DNA from: Dendrobium chrysotoxum
Taxonomy: Eukaryota; Streptophyta; Magnoliopsida; Asparagales; Orchidaceae
Assembly: GCA_019925795.1 (NCBI GenBank)
Contig: CM034310.1
Span: forward strand, 9,152,869 to 9,216,868
Direction of reading: 5' to 3'
Length of the DNA stretch: 64,000 nucleotides
Shown: positions 43,937-56,615 of the stretch, in pieces
How positions within the stretch are numbered: the first letter of the stretch is position 1
How the letters are laid out: each line of letters begins with the position of its first letter
The notes under the pieces: model-generated
What the model saw: the letters and a program-made list of their open reading frames with translations, nothing else
What the model was told of the DNA's origin: nothing
The model's database searches: none
Position numbers and translations under genes: made by a program

Positions 43937-45864
43937 TAAAAGTTTGTTAGGGTTGTTAATCCCTTATGAACTAGTCTCGAGGCTAACCAAAGGGGGGTGA
44001 ATTGGTATTTTAAAATTTTGTTAAGCAAAAAAGAAAAATCTTTTTAAATCTTTTTGAATATTTTAAACACAACCAGTTTAAGTGAAAGCAGATAACAAAA
44101 TTAGAGATTTCCAACATAGCACAAATCAAAAAAATATATAGAAACTAAAGTGCAAAATAGTAAATGAAAAGAGCACACCAGATTTATAATGGTTCAGTCA
44201 ACTTGACCTATGTCCACTCCCCGGAGCCTCCTCTCCAAGTATTGCACTAAAACTATAATGTCTCTCCTTTTGCTCCCACAGCAAGGCAGAGAAGCCCTTA
44301 CAAAATCTTTTCACCGACACTAGTGAGGCAAAGAACCTAGACTCCTTTTGCTTCCTCCTAGAGCAGGCAGAGAACCCTAACTCCTTTTGCTTCCTTCTAA
44401 AGCAGGCAGAGAACCTCAACTCCCTTTACTTCCTCCTGAAGTAGGTAGAGAACCTCACCTCCTTTTACTTCCTCCTGAAGTAGGTAGAGAACTCGATCTA
44501 GTGCTGATGAAGACCATCTTAGAACCACCAAAGAGCCAAGGATGACTATTGGAGAAGATGAGTTGAATCCTTACTTGGAGCAACCTTTGTGAACCCCTAA
44601 CAAACTCCCCCTCATAAGATTCTCTCTCTCTCTCTCTCTCTTCCTCTCTCTCCTTATCCTTCTCTAAGCTCTCTAGGGTTAGGAAACCAGTAAAAGATTT
44701 TAGATCATCGGCTATAGAAGAGCTTAAATAAAAGGCCTCAAAAAGTACCCAAAATTTTAACTTGCCATCAAAGATAATCTAGGATAATCTGTCGATCATC
44801 CTGTAAGATTAGAACAAAGATAGACTTTAAGCCAGGATGATTGCCATTATCTGGATGATCAAAAGAAATAATTTTTACATATCATCCATGACGATTATAT
44901 AATTATTCAGAATGATTACCAGGATGATTACACGATCGTCCGGGATGATTAGTTTAATTTGAGTGGAAATCAAAGAATCGTCTAGCCAACTGTTCGAGAT
45001 GTCCAGAATGATATCTTGGATGACCAGAAGAAAATAAAGGTTTTCATCCAGGATGATTGCACAATTGTTTGGGACAATCAATTCAATTTGAGTGGCAGTA
45101 AACAAATCATCCCACTAATTGTTCGAAATGTCCAGGATGATATCCTGGATGAATAGAAGAAAATCATAGTTTTCATCTTGGACAATTGGAGATCATCCTA
45201 CAAAATATAAAGGATCATCCAGGACAATCAGGTCGATCTTCTTATATGATGTGATTGATCAATTTAACTATAATTAGTCTCCTAATCAAAGGAATATTTT
45301 AGGCATAATTGTAATGAATCATCCAAGAAGATATGGGATCATCCTTTATGATTAGAACAAAATTCTAAAAATAAAATATTTCCTAAAATGTGATTGTCGA
45401 CTGATTTTCAGATTTGTACTAATCATCCTGTATGATAAAAAATCAACCAGGATGATAAGTTAAGTAAACTTATTAATTAGGGATGCCCTAATTAGGGTTT
45501 CTATTTTAAACTTATCATCTACGATGATTTAGGATCTTCCTGTAAAATATGATAAAAAATTACAAGAACTCTCAAACTCACCAAATTTCTCCCCTGAGTG
45601 TGTGTGTGCAAAGTTACTTAGCATCAGGATGCACCCTATTATATTTGACTCAAGAAAAGGTAAAAAACCATTGGAATTAAAATTACAGACTGACTTAGTC
45701 CTAATCTACACAATCTTGAGCTGGCTTGAATTACAATTAATCTTTTGGACCTGAAAAGTTAGTTGACAGGGTAACTAAAATAAATGTGTAGTAGTAATAA
45801 TAGTAGATAAACATGAATATTTGTTATCATCAAAATTATAATGCTTGAATCCAAATTTATAACA
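43937..45864 (-). repeat. 5' LTR of copia copy C
   Basis: 1928 bp, starting TAAAAGTTTGTTAGGG and ending ATTTATAACA before CTAAT. Tandem CAGAGAACC units lie at about 44330-44490 and decayed palindromes at about 44765-45560. Confidence 0.9.
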
Positions 45865-46300
45865 CTAATTACAAGAAAAATAAAACATATAATAATAAAA
45901 CTAGGGATGCCAAGAGCCTTCACTCAAAAGTGGATCGCAAAGATTTGACAATTGTGTAGGCAAGCAAACCCTGCAAAATTAAGAAGAAATAACCTAAAAA
46001 AATGAGAATAGGAAACACAAAAACTAGAACAAAAAATTGAAGAGCCATAAACAGAGTTGAAAGAACCAGTCTCATACCCAACAAACGAGTGAAGAGCTGC
46101 AGAAAGATCAAATATAACAAGACAGAGAAATAGAACAAAACAAATCAGCATTAATCAATAGCTCACATCAAAATGAGAAGAACTCGACATAAGGGCCACG
46201 AACCAAACCAATACCATAGAAAGAACAAATAATAACCAACATAAAGCTAGCAGAGATCATAAAAGTATAGACATTAAATATGAACCAAGCAACAAACAAC

Positions 46301-49300
46301 CTAACCCACCAAGAAGAAGATAAAATGAGAGCAACAACATGTTAAAATGAAAGAGAACCAGGCTAAACAGCATAGTAAACAAATATTGGGAAGCCTAACA
46401 GCTTCCAACAGAATATTACCTTGAAGGAATTTGGGAGCATTAGACATCCTAAATAACACAAAATCCTTATTCCGTGTACCTAGTTTAGCCAGAAAGCTAG
46501 CTGAGCCATTACCAACTTTATTGATAAGAGATATTCTACGATGAACAATGTGCAATAAAACCAAAATATTATGCAGAGTATAAATGTTCTGAATATTAAC
46601 CCCCTTACTTTGATGAATAATATCAATCATTACATCCACATCAACCTCAATCCAAATAGAATGAATTTTAATAATAAACATTCCTTTAGGCCCTTGAGTG
46701 TAGCATAGAGATTAGCATCAATAACATCATTGGACTGGTGAAAACCAACAAATCCCAAAATCAATTTCCCATCAGAGTCTCTAATAAGACACCTAAACCC
46801 ACACTGATGGTTCAACTTCAAAGCATGAATATTAAGTTTCACCTCAACTATCTCAAGTCTTTGCCACACAATGCACTTAGGAGGATTATAAATATTAGAA
46901 TTAATAAAGCAAATATCAAAAAAGGACATCCATATTCTATTATTTTTAATATGCTTAGGAACAAGAACCCGAGCAAGGAACAGTTGCTCAATCTTGACAG
47001 TAAGAGAAAATAGAATCCTTTTGTGACAAATTTTAATAACCAAATGTTTACTATTATTTCTTTCTTGCCATGAAAACCAAAATATTATTAAAGGAATAAT
47101 CAACATCCTTTGAGAAAAATTATTGTTCATAAGCAAGGCATTTAAAAAAGACATGATATTGATAGCATGAAAATCAATGAGAATATTTAAACCATCATGA
47201 ATAGCAATCCAAACCTTGGTGGCCACCAGGCCATAAAAAAAACATGATTAATAGTTTCAATACTATAACAACATTGGCATTTAGAGGAAAAATTAATACC
47301 TTTCTTTTGGAGCCTATCATCAACAAAAAGAAATCCTTTCAAAATTCTCCAAGCTAATATAAAAGAATTCATAGGAATAGAGGACTTTCAAATTTGACCA
47401 AAAATATGAATAATATGCTTTTTATTTCTAACGTGGTGCCACACTTTACTAATGCTAAATTCATCATCATGAGAAAGCATAAATAAAATTTGATCTTTAC
47501 TATCAGTAGATATGGGAAAGTTATGAATGAGATTAATCAAGTGAGGAGGAATAACATCCAGAAGATGATTAGTGGACCAATCACCTTCAAAGATGAAATT
47601 AAAAATTTTCAATGAGGAGGTAGAATGAGAGTTGAAGTAGGAGTCAATAGAGCCAATACTTAACCACTCATCATGCCAGAAATAAGAAAAACCATTACGA
47701 ATTCCCCACTGATTAGTAGGCTTGGCCAGCCACATAATGTTACAAAGTCTTTTCCACCCCTGAGACTATTCTTTCTTAAAGAAAGAAAGAGTCGAATGCA
47801 TTTTTTTAAAATATTTTTGATGCATATAATTAGCCCACAAAGACTCATTCTTCTTGAATTTCCACCAAAGTTTGACTAAAAAACCTTTGATTAAATCATG
47901 AATCGATTTACAGCCAAGGCCACCCTCTAACAACGAATCGTTACAAGCATTCCAAGAAGACCAATGAATCTTTTTGGAGGCATTACAGGAACCCCAAAAG
48001 AATTTATTGATGATTCTCTCTAATCTATTGCATGTACTAACCGTAGGATTAATCATTTATAATAAGTAAATGGGCTTAGAACAAAGAACACTTTTATTAA
48101 TAAGAGTCTAGTTAACATAGAAAGCAACTTAAACTCCCAGCAAGAAATTTTGATACAATCGAAGCCAAAATTTTATCAAACCAAAAATATTATTTATGCC
48201 TTTTGAAAAGAGGAGTACCAAGATAGTAAAAGGGAGTAACTTGCTTATAAAACAAGTATAACTGATAATGTTGTTACACTGCATAGAGGACATTCTTTTG
48301 CTACCAATAAAAGAGCATTGCTATTGTTCAAAGACATGCCACTTTCTTTTCCAAATTTAGAAATGAATTTTCTAATAAGCTTAACACATTTTAAGGAACC
48401 ATTGCAGAAAATAATAATATCAATAACAAAACAAAGATGATTAATATTAATGCCACTAAAATTTTGAAAAGAGAATTTAGAGTTAATGGCAAGAAAATGA
48501 GACATACCCCTAGAAAGGTAGTCAGCCTTAATGATATAGAGAGTAGGTGAAAGAGGTCACCTTGTCTAACACCTTAAGCACCTTTTAAAAAACCATGAGA
48601 CTTGCCATTAATGATGAGGGAGAACCAGCAATTAATAACTAAATTTTGATAATATTGATCACTTCAACATCATAACCAAAAAGATGCAAAATGTTAAATA
48701 AAAAAGTCCAATTTATATTATCATAAGCCTTGGAAATGTCTAATTTCCAGATCAAATTATTCCCATGAACTCTTCTATCAATCTCATTAAGAAGCTCCTG
48801 AGAAACAAGCACATTATCAGCAATGTTTCTATCTTTAACAAAACATGTCTGATTGATAGAGATGATATTCAGAAGTAAAAGAGCTAGCCTATTAGCCAAT
48901 ATTTTAGAAATAAGCTTATTAAAAGTGGAACATAGGCTAATATGACTAAAATCACTCTAATAACTAGGGTTAATCTTTTTAGGAATTAAAATAATAGAAG
49001 TAGAAGTAAAACATTTTGGAATAGTATAGCCATAAAAAAAACCCTAATGACCTCATACAAGTCTTTCTTAAATACACTCCAACATAATTTAAATAAAAAA
49101 TTGTAGTAAAACCATCCAGACCAGTAGCAAAATCCTTGTTCATAGACATTAAAAATTTATATATCTCCTCTTCATCAGGATACTTGGAAAGAGCAAAATA
49201 ATAATCATTAAAAATAATCCTAGGGAATAAATTAGGATTTGAAATAGGAGAAACATGTTTAGAAGTACCCAGACAATTTTTAAAATAGTTAATGGCAGAA

Positions 49301-49503
49301 TCAATATTGATTCTAGAATCATCACACCACTCCCCAGAATTTAACTTGATCCTATTAATGGCTGCTTTGCTCCTCATATAATTAACCAAAGTATAAAAGA
49401 ATCGAGTATTATTATTACCTTCAGCAATATGTTTAGCAGCTATTTTTTGTCTCCAATACACCTCTTCCATAATTTGGAGCTTTAGAAGATTAGCCTTAGC
49501 CAC
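46301..49503 (-). pseudogene. LINE ORF2 remnant: RT and RNase H-like domain
   Basis: In element order it shows the pre-RT region (WRQKIAAKHIAEGNNNTRFFY), an RT motif decayed from the KAPGPDGFT type (DFATGLDGFT), NQTCFVKDRNIADNVLVSQELL, WKLDISKAYDNINWTFL, the catalytic YADD box decayed to FVID (near 48420), then RLERIINKFFWGS, a zf-RVT-like region (LAWRILKGFLFVDDRLQKKGI, CQCC, TINHVFF) and an RNase H-like C-terminus (GFRCLIRDSDGKLILGF, EVDVDVMIDII). This is the plant L1 ORF2 order. Endonuclease and ORF1 are missing because of 5' truncation. Multiple stops and shifts. Confidence 0.85.
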
Positions 49504-49586
49504 CCTGAAAGACTCCCAATTAATGTTATCAGATGAAAGAGGAATTTACTATTCAAGAGAGACCACCACATTCATAGCCTTTAAAT

Positions 49587-49602
49587 TTTAGTATTTATAG
49601 TT
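49587..49602. repeat. Right target-site duplication of the LINE
   Basis: TTTAGTATTTATAGTT, identical to 13798-13813. Confidence 0.85.
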
Positions 49603-49895
49603 AAGTGAAGTGTTTGGATATGAATAATTATGTTATGTATTAGAAGACTTAATTAGTTTTTTTTTCTGTTATGATATAGGGATGTTAGTAGTTTCAGTAG
49701 TTATACATATTATAGATTATTATGATAATATTGGTATAATTCTTCTCAATGTGGATCCTTGATTGAGGGAAATTTATTACAAGTCGCTATAAATTTATTA
49801 TATAATAAATATTGGGATTAGCGCTCTCTGAACTTGTCACATCTTAAGTTGATTTGACCTATGTGACATGAGTTATGTTGTGTTGAGGCGTGACA
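49603..49895 (+). mobile_element. Gypsy 3' LTR, last segment
   Basis: AT-rich sequence ending in GAGGCGTGACA, a typical 3' terminus of plant gypsy LTRs that start TGTAA-ACCC. With the two insertions removed, the LTR from 378 to here would be about 2.25 kb. The TSD cannot be checked because the 5' end of the element is outside the window. Confidence 0.5.
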
Positions 49896-50789
49896 AGAAA
49901 GAGTTGTATTAGAGAAATGAATTGAGAGAATTTGATTTCATAATAGAGTAGTAGGTTGTTAAGTGATCCAATATTGTTTAAAGTTTAACTTGCATTGTAT
50001 AGTACATTAATATGATGTTGTATGCTTAAGGAATAAATTTTATATTATATATATATTGATCAGATAGTAATATGGTTACGAAACCATTCAAAATAAGATT
50101 GGATTAATGGATAGGGCTTAAATAAGGCTATATTATATGGTGAACATTGAATTTAGCTAGCTAAATAAAGAAAAATTAGGCCAATGAAAGGAGTGTTAGA
50201 GCTTTAAAGATTGATTTAATGAAAAATTTCAACTCTAATGGCACAATTGATGGGCAATGCTTAAAATAGAATGAGCAGAAATCATAAAGTTGAGGTGAAA
50301 AGCATCGCAAGCTGTTTCTGAGCATGAAGCCAATATTATTTAAGGGAACAATGAAACTTTCAATATTATAAGATTTGTTGCTTAAGGTTAATTAAATTTT
50401 TGATGGCATGAAGTGCCTCAAGATAAGAAAGTATCATTAGCAATGTTTAAATTTGAAGATGAAGCAAATTATTGATGGATAAGATGTCAATGTTCAAATG
50501 TGTTTAGCATGACCATAGTGTGAAGGAGGAGCCTACCAACGTATTTATAAATATAGGGCTCAAAACTTATGTCTCTTATCTTAAAAAGAACATTTCATAA
50601 CATTACATATTGTTAGCTAAAACATCTTATAGACCCATTAAGTATTAGTGGTCACATCATACATTACAACTTCACCTTGACAATTTGATAATTGAGGAGA
50701 TGATTATCATTGTAAGGACTTGTCTTCTTTTGATTGTCATGATTTAGAAAATTTGGAACTCATAAATACAATAATTTAGAGAGAAATGA

Positions 50790-50839
<50 letters not shown>

Positions 50840-51147
50840 CACATAAGACATATCTTTTATGTTGTTTAAAGCTAAATCCTCTACATGCATGATCATACAA
50901 GTTTCATTATAATAATAAGTGCTATAATTATAGGCATTGAAGCCTTTTAAATATAAGTTTAAGGCAGCCAAAGATGAGAAATTGGACAAGTTATTCTAAG
51001 GTCCTAAGATTGACTATAGATTATTTCTAAATTTGAATTAGTAATAAATCATAGTATTCATGAATCCAATTTTTTTACTTAGGACGTGATTACTTAAATA
51101 ATAAATATAATTTTCCTAAATAATCAAAAGGTGATCCCTAATTATTA
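49896..51147. other. Intergenic, GA microsatellite
   Basis: No gene seen. A (GA)n run spans about 50793-50838. Confidence 0.7.
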
Positions 51148-51692
51148 TCGGATGTCGCTGGGTTTTCCGGTTGCAGCCACGGTGAACTGCGCTGACAATA
51201 CTGGTGCAAAGAACCTGTATATAATCTCTGTGAAGGGGATCAAGGGAGGTCTCAACCGGCTCCCATCCGCTTGTGTTGGTGACATGTTCATGGCCACCGT
51301 CAAGAAGGGCAAACTAAATCTCAGAAAAATGGCCATGCCCACTGTCATCGTACGGCAGCGCCAGCCTTGGTGCCGAAAGGATGGAGTCTACATATACTTC
51401 GAATATAATGTTATTGTGAATCCAAAAGGGGAAATGAAAGGTTCTGCAATTACAGGACCTATTGCTAGTGTTGCGAATGCAATTGTGTAGTTACTTGTAT
51501 CCACGAAGCATTCAGTTGATTTTCATCAAACAGGAAGGTTTCAACTTGTCCTACAGAACTGCCATGCTCCTTTTTAAGTTTTTTGCTACAATATCATTTT
51601 TTTCTTTGAACTTCAAGCTAATTCTGTAATGCATTGAACCCAGAAATTTAAGCACTCAATGAAACGATTAAGGCGGGCTTAAAAAAAAAAAA
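51148..51692 (+). pseudogene. RPL23: RPL23 (uL14) processed pseudogene
   Basis: The frame from the ATG at 51152 to the TAG at 51488-51490 (112 residues) matches cytosolic ribosomal protein L23 of plants: MSLGFPVAATVNCADNTGAK, IKGGLNRLPSACVGDM, VIVRQRQPW, NPKGEMKGSAITGPI, and a final NAIV. The usual protein has 140 residues. The first dozen or so residues are missing, about two residues are lost near YFEYNVIV, and ten residues (GKECADLWPR in the family) are deleted in frame near the C-terminus. There is no intron, the 3' untranslated region is retained, and a 12-A tract at 51681-51692 follows. These are the marks of reverse transcription from mRNA. The frame is still open, which suggests recent origin or chance. 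A clear TSD was not found. Confidence 0.9.
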
Positions 51693-53448
51693 GAGGGAAC
51701 GCATTCACATTTTGAAGAATCAGTTTCATTATTTTAGTAATGACATAAAAAATATTTGTAATTAAATCCTTTATTTTAATAATCATATCCCGAATAATAA
51801 TAATCAAATTGATAAAAATTAAAATTTACTCTTCAAAATTTTTTTTTTTTAAGGTCAACAAAATAAAAAAAAATTATGATTAACCACACAGCCTTAAATT
51901 AATTCCTTTATTGTTAAGATACCTCAAAGAAAACACTCTGAAATATGGAATGAGTAAACAGAATCATTATTTTGTTCTTTAGAATAAAGTTTGTAGAACC
52001 TATGAAGCTTGGCAGCAATAACCTACCCTTCTACTAGCCTGCATGCGCAAGTGGCGGAAATTCCGACTTTACTAACATGCCGTTGACATATCTAAAAAGC
52101 CTGGCTTCCTCTCCTTAGCTGTGGAAGCACCATCAACGACCACAATTTTTACTAAGCCCTGCATTACATGTGCCATTCCTCTTGCTTTTCAGTACTCTCT
52201 CTCATATGCCACACCCCCCCCATCCGTGGAGATTTCTTTACAAACTTTTCTCGCCCTCCCTCTCTCTCTCTCCCTCCCTCCCCCTCCCCCTCTCCCTCTC
52301 TCTCTCTCTCTTTATATATATATATTATTTTATGTGTCATATATTATTCTTCAGGCGGCAAATGAATTGGGCGTTTGACAAATTACAAGTGGCTCGGCTC
52401 GATTACAACTCGTTTATGATATTTTTTTATGTAATTAAATAGGTTTGAAAATTTTAGAACTACTTCACTATCAAATAAATAATTTTGAACAACTATGCAT
52501 TTGGCTCATTTATATTATTAATGAATAAAAACGATTAAAAAATTCATTATGAAGCCTGATTAAATATTTATTTTGTATATTTTCACATAAATTTATGTTT
52601 TATTATAATAAATAATTTTTATTTTATAAGCAATTCCAACAGTTTTCAATCTCCTCCTGACACAAATCATATTAATATATTCTAATATAATTTTTTTTTA
52701 GATACAATTAAACTACAAGACCTTCACTATACTTTGCTAATTTAAAATTTTTCCTTTATTTTTTTAGAATTAAAATTTTTAAATCATTTTACTTTAAAAA
52801 TTTGCTTATATTATATAAATATTTTACCATTTTGGTAACTAAACTCTTATGATTTCTCTTTGACTATTGTGAAGAATTAGATCCACCATATCGTTGCTCT
52901 AACTCTCCCCACTTTGTTGAAAGTAATCAACAAGGGACCACTCTTTTAAAAAGCACAACACTTAACTGCATTAAAGAAAAACTTATAATAATGTACAAAG
53001 TACAAACTATAAAAACCCGCAATATATATGAGAACAAAATATTATTTTAAAATTCTATTAGGACAACCTAAGATATATATATAAGGATCACACAATTGGT
53101 AATAGATATGAGATTAATAGGTACTGGACTAAATATAAATATTCAATTTATATAGAGTTTTAATTATAATATCATAATTGTATTAGCTAAGATGGATACT
53201 TATAACTCATTTGGGACAATTTTCTTACTGTTTTTTTTTTCTTACAAAAGTTTTTTTAAAGATAGTAAAAACTAGTGATCAAAAGCTGTCTCAAATAGAG
53301 CTTTAATATCTCAGAGATAAAAATTAAAGAATATATTACTTGAGCTAAATCCTTATGATAATGAAAAACTATTATAGATTAAGAAGCCATTGTAGACCAA
53401 AGGGTATATATAAACTTCCCTCCCTCCATTCCCTCATTCCTCCCTATT

Positions 53449-53501
<53 letters not shown>

Positions 53502-54831
53502 ATCTCTCTCTCTCCCTGTGTGTGTGTGTGTGGAGGGGGGAGGAATTAAATGATGGAATCTTATGATAGCTAGTTTTAAGGCTGTATTCACATAATCTAA
53601 TTACCATTGAAAGGGTACCGAGCATGAAAAGAGAGGTCTCTCTTAATCACATAGAGATTGATTTAAAAAAAAGATTTTATCAACCAAAATCATTGGGAAA
53701 GTATCACTGCAGTCGTCCAAATAAATATATTGTTTATACATATATTTGAAGGCACTGTGCAAGGACAGTGAATCCCTATCTTTTAGGTGAAATATGGAAT
53801 AGTGGGAGCCTTAAGGGTCCTCTAGCCATCAACCTAAAGTATCCCAAGTTGTTCTCACCTAACACAAAGTTTAGAATATTTTTCTATATTTTTAATGAAT
53901 GTTGTACTTTCTGCCAACTTTGAGCTATTTATATGGCCTTTCAGCTTATATTTATACATTGTTGTTCTTCTTTGAATGAATCCAAGTTTACAAAACACTA
54001 ACTGACAGTGCTCAGTGCGGGTGAAGTAAGCACTAAGCACCACAAATTAATATGCTAAAGGGAATTGATGTACTTCCATTCACTTTAATCACACAGGTGA
54101 TAATCACCATTTTAAAATTGTGATAATATGACAGAAGCGCCTGAACATATATTACTTTTAGCAGGAAATTTAGAGGAAAATAAAACAAAAAGTGATATAC
54201 TATACTATAGTTGATTTGTTCACTATTTTATATGGCATTCTTGTAAAAAGTGTATGCAATTAGAGGTTATATTTAATTACATTTCTTAAATAAAGCATAC
54301 TTATAGATAAAAAATTTAGTTTTAAATTTGCTCTACAATATACCTTAGATATGTAAATTGATCCCAATTCTCTTATTAGAATGAATGCAATGCAACTTGA
54401 GATTTCTTATAGTAATTAAATAGTCTGAACATGATGGAGAAGGTAAAAGATAGTAGGTATGAGATCAATGTTTGGAGTGGAGATGCAAAAGTCTTATACG
54501 GCCCCCTAAGGTTAAAAACTCCACAATTATTATTTTTTCCCTCGTGGTAGTTAAGAAGATGAGTAGAGACCCCAAAAAAGAATAAATATTTTTATTTTCA
54601 TTTTTTTAAAAATTTTGAATGTCGCAGTAAAAATGTAATGTAAACGATAATTTAATTTTAGGATCATAATAATTTAAAAGATTTTCATCAGCTAGTCTAA
54701 CTGTCTCCCACATCTCTTTCATTTTCACTTCTAATTAAAAATTTTAATTTTTATATTTATTTTAGGCAATGAGAATGATTTTTCTTCAGTTTAAAAAGTA
54801 GTTTAAAATGAAGCAACTTCTCCCAACAACC
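51693..54831. other. Intergenic, AT-rich, with microsatellites
   Basis: No gene seen. A pyrimidine-rich run CTCTCTCCCTCC lies at about 52254-52312, followed by (TA)n. A TATA-like TATATATAA at 53405-53413 is followed by (CT)n at about 53450-53514 and (GT)n at 53517-53532. Reading frames over these runs are low-complexity. Confidence 0.7.
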
Positions 54832-54840
54832 TATATAAAT
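54832..54840 (+). promoter_or_regulatory. TATA box of the CEP gene
   Basis: TATATAAAT, 150 bp upstream of the ATG. A start site about 30 bp further on would give a 5' leader of roughly 115 bases that is rich in pyrimidines near the ATG. Confidence 0.65.
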
Positions 54841-54981
54841 AGCATGCCTATGAGCTTGGAAGAAGCAAGAATCTCTCCCCCATTAGCTGAGGAGGAATAG
54901 GATCTTCTTCAATTGCCACTGTCTTCCTTTTTCCTTTTAAGCTTTCAATTTCTTCGTCTTCTTCTTCTAGCTATCTCACTC

Positions 54982-55287
54982 ATGGCTAGCATTATGTTCT
55001 ACACTTTTGCTTTCCTTGTCATACTCATCCTTGTTCATTACCAATCTATGAGTTGTGAGGGAAGGCATTTGATAGAAAATAATAATAAACTGTGCAACAG
55101 ATGCTTAGAGAAAGATAGTATCAACCCTAATAACCAAGATGAGATGATAGATGCCTCGGTCAAAATAGATGTCAATGGCAACAATGTTGACCCAGTAGTG
55201 AATGATGATGCTCGACCATCAGTACCAGGTCACAACCCTGGCGTTGGCAACTCATTTCATACTAAAACCATCAACAAGAATGTTTAA
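54982..55287 (+). CDS. CEP-family signalling peptide precursor
   Basis: A single-exon gene of 101 residues. CEPs (C-terminally encoded peptides) are secreted 15-residue plant hormones, hydroxylated on proline and perceived by CEPR receptor kinases in nitrogen and root signalling. Residues 1-26 form a signal peptide (hydrophobic MFYTFAFLVILILV, probable cut near SMSCEG). EGRHL follows, as often in CEP precursors. A variable linker has two cysteines (residues 38 and 41). The core at residues 76-90, DARPSVPGHNPGVGN, aligns without gaps to the family pattern DxRPxxPGxSPGxGH. It departs from it with Ala for the common Phe, Asn for Ser at position 10, and Asn for the final His. Eleven residues follow the core. 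I chose the ATG at 54982; an upstream in-frame TTG at 54913 is not needed. No break seen. A TATA box lies upstream. Confidence 0.82.
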   Translation: MASIMFYTFAFLVILILVHYQSMSCEGRHLIENNNKLCNRCLEKDSINPNNQDEMIDASVKIDVNGNNVDPVVNDDARPSVPGHNPGVGNSFHTKTINKNV

Positions 55288-56615
55288 TTAAGGTTATTAT
55301 ATCCATGTGTGATGATAATTTATTTTGATTCTCCATAGCTAGTTATTGAGTTAATTGCATAGTGATATTATTAACTCCTTCATAGCTATACAATTCACTT
55401 CTGACAACTGTGACTAACTACTCATGGATTCATTCGTAGTTGCCTAAAGTGAATTGTATGATTAAGATGGGGTTAAAAATACACTACAATTAACTTAGTA
55501 ATTGGCAATGGGTCGATCTCAACAATTATCTAAATTTATATTTGTGATGTATTTGCAAATTAAGTTGATGTTTATGTTATTTAGTTGTTGTTCATCTCTA
55601 TTGTTTCAATTGGGGGAATGAATGTGTAGGTCTTGTATCTATTATTGAGTCTATGCATTTTTTGTTCATTACTGTACATTGTAGTCCATATGAGCATTGA
55701 ACTTATGCATATTTCCTTCATTGAAGCCATTAATTTCTCTCATGTTTTTTCTTTTCAAAATTTATCTTTTTTATTACCTAAATAAAACCCTATATTATTA
55801 TATAAGACTATGACCATCCTATTTTCTTATAGTTTTATTGTTTGACTCAGATAAAATATTACTTTTCTTCATTTGTAGTGAAATGATATGGTTCAAAGAG
55901 ATTCAATCAGTAATTTAGTTGAAATAAATCCTTTTAAATCAATTATATTTAGACTCTATTTTGGGTAGCGTTTTGCAGTATTACCTTTCAGACAGCAATT
56001 ATAACTTTATTTGACTACTGCTTTTTATTGCTTTCTTACTATTTTCTTAAAATTTCTATGGTGGGAAGCTCTTTTCAACAACCATAATAACAAATTTGTT
56101 TTCTATACATCAACCTCAAAACCACTTATATAAAATGTTGTTGCAACCAGCATGTATGACATGTTATAAGATAATTCTTTTTATTATAGTTTGCCTACTT
56201 AGATATTTTATTTGCCTTATAAACTTTTAAGGAAGTTATTTAAGCTTGCAAATGGTTGATCATTGAAGTTCCCACAGTATTTGAGGCTACCCTTCCCTTA
56301 AAAAAAGGATAAAAATTGTGCGAGAACTATATTGGTAATATTATTTATAAGATTCTTATTTTCTTATTATTTTATAGTTCTCACACTAAAAAATAAATAA
56401 ATTCACCCTCGGTAGTTAACTTATAGGGAAGTGTACGATCTTGGAGGAGATCAAATATGAGAATTAGTATAAGTTCAAATGAAGCTATTACTAGAGAAAT
56501 AAGATGGAGAAGATATTATGGTGAAAGAGGCTTTGTACTCGTTTTAACTTTAACTTGATGCAAAATAGTGGATGAGCATCTCTATTTATAACACAGTAGA
56601 GATTTTTTCTAACAA
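55288..56615. other. Intergenic, downstream of CEP gene
   Basis: AT-rich; includes the probable 3' untranslated region of the CEP gene. No other gene seen. AATAAA-type signals occur (for example near 55785), but none can be assigned. Confidence 0.6.

Larger units (their letters stand above)
13992..45864 (-). mobile_element. Copia copy C, split by copy B
   Basis: The left part is 13992-17675 and the right part 37754-45864. Its LTRs are at 13992-15869 and 43937-45864, and the 5-bp TSD CTAAT lies at 13987-13991 and 45865-45869. Element order on the minus strand is 5' LTR, primer-binding site, Gag, Pol, hairpin block, (copy B insertion), palindrome array, TATA box, ORF3, polypurine tracts, 3' LTR. 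Own length is about 11.8 kb. It is inserted in the 3' untranslated part of the LINE. Confidence 0.9.
13814..49586 (-). mobile_element. L1-type LINE, 5'-truncated, split by copia nest
   Basis: The two parts are 13814-13991 (3' end) and 45870-49586. The 3' tail is A-rich in element sense (13814-13828), followed by a C-run and the motif read on the plus strand as GCCTACGTGTTTATTA; a second LINE copy near 61900 shares that 3'-end motif. Without the inserted copia nest the element is about 3.9 kb, while plant L1 elements are about 6 kb. It starts just upstream of the reverse transcriptase, so the ORF1 and endonuclease parts are missing. Perfect 16-bp TSDs flank it. Confidence 0.85.

Noticed and set aside
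45920..46151. Hydrophobic reading frames that look like membrane proteins
   Set aside because: They lie in the 3' untranslated part of the LINE, are short and Phe/Leu-rich because the sense strand is T-rich, and overlap each other in two frames.
51131..51490. Functional RPL23 gene
   Set aside because: Lacks the N-terminus and ten C-terminal residues, has no intron and ends in a poly-A tract: a retrocopy.
52121..52442. Ser/Pro/Leu-rich reading frames
   Set aside because: They cross a CT and TA microsatellite in all three frames.
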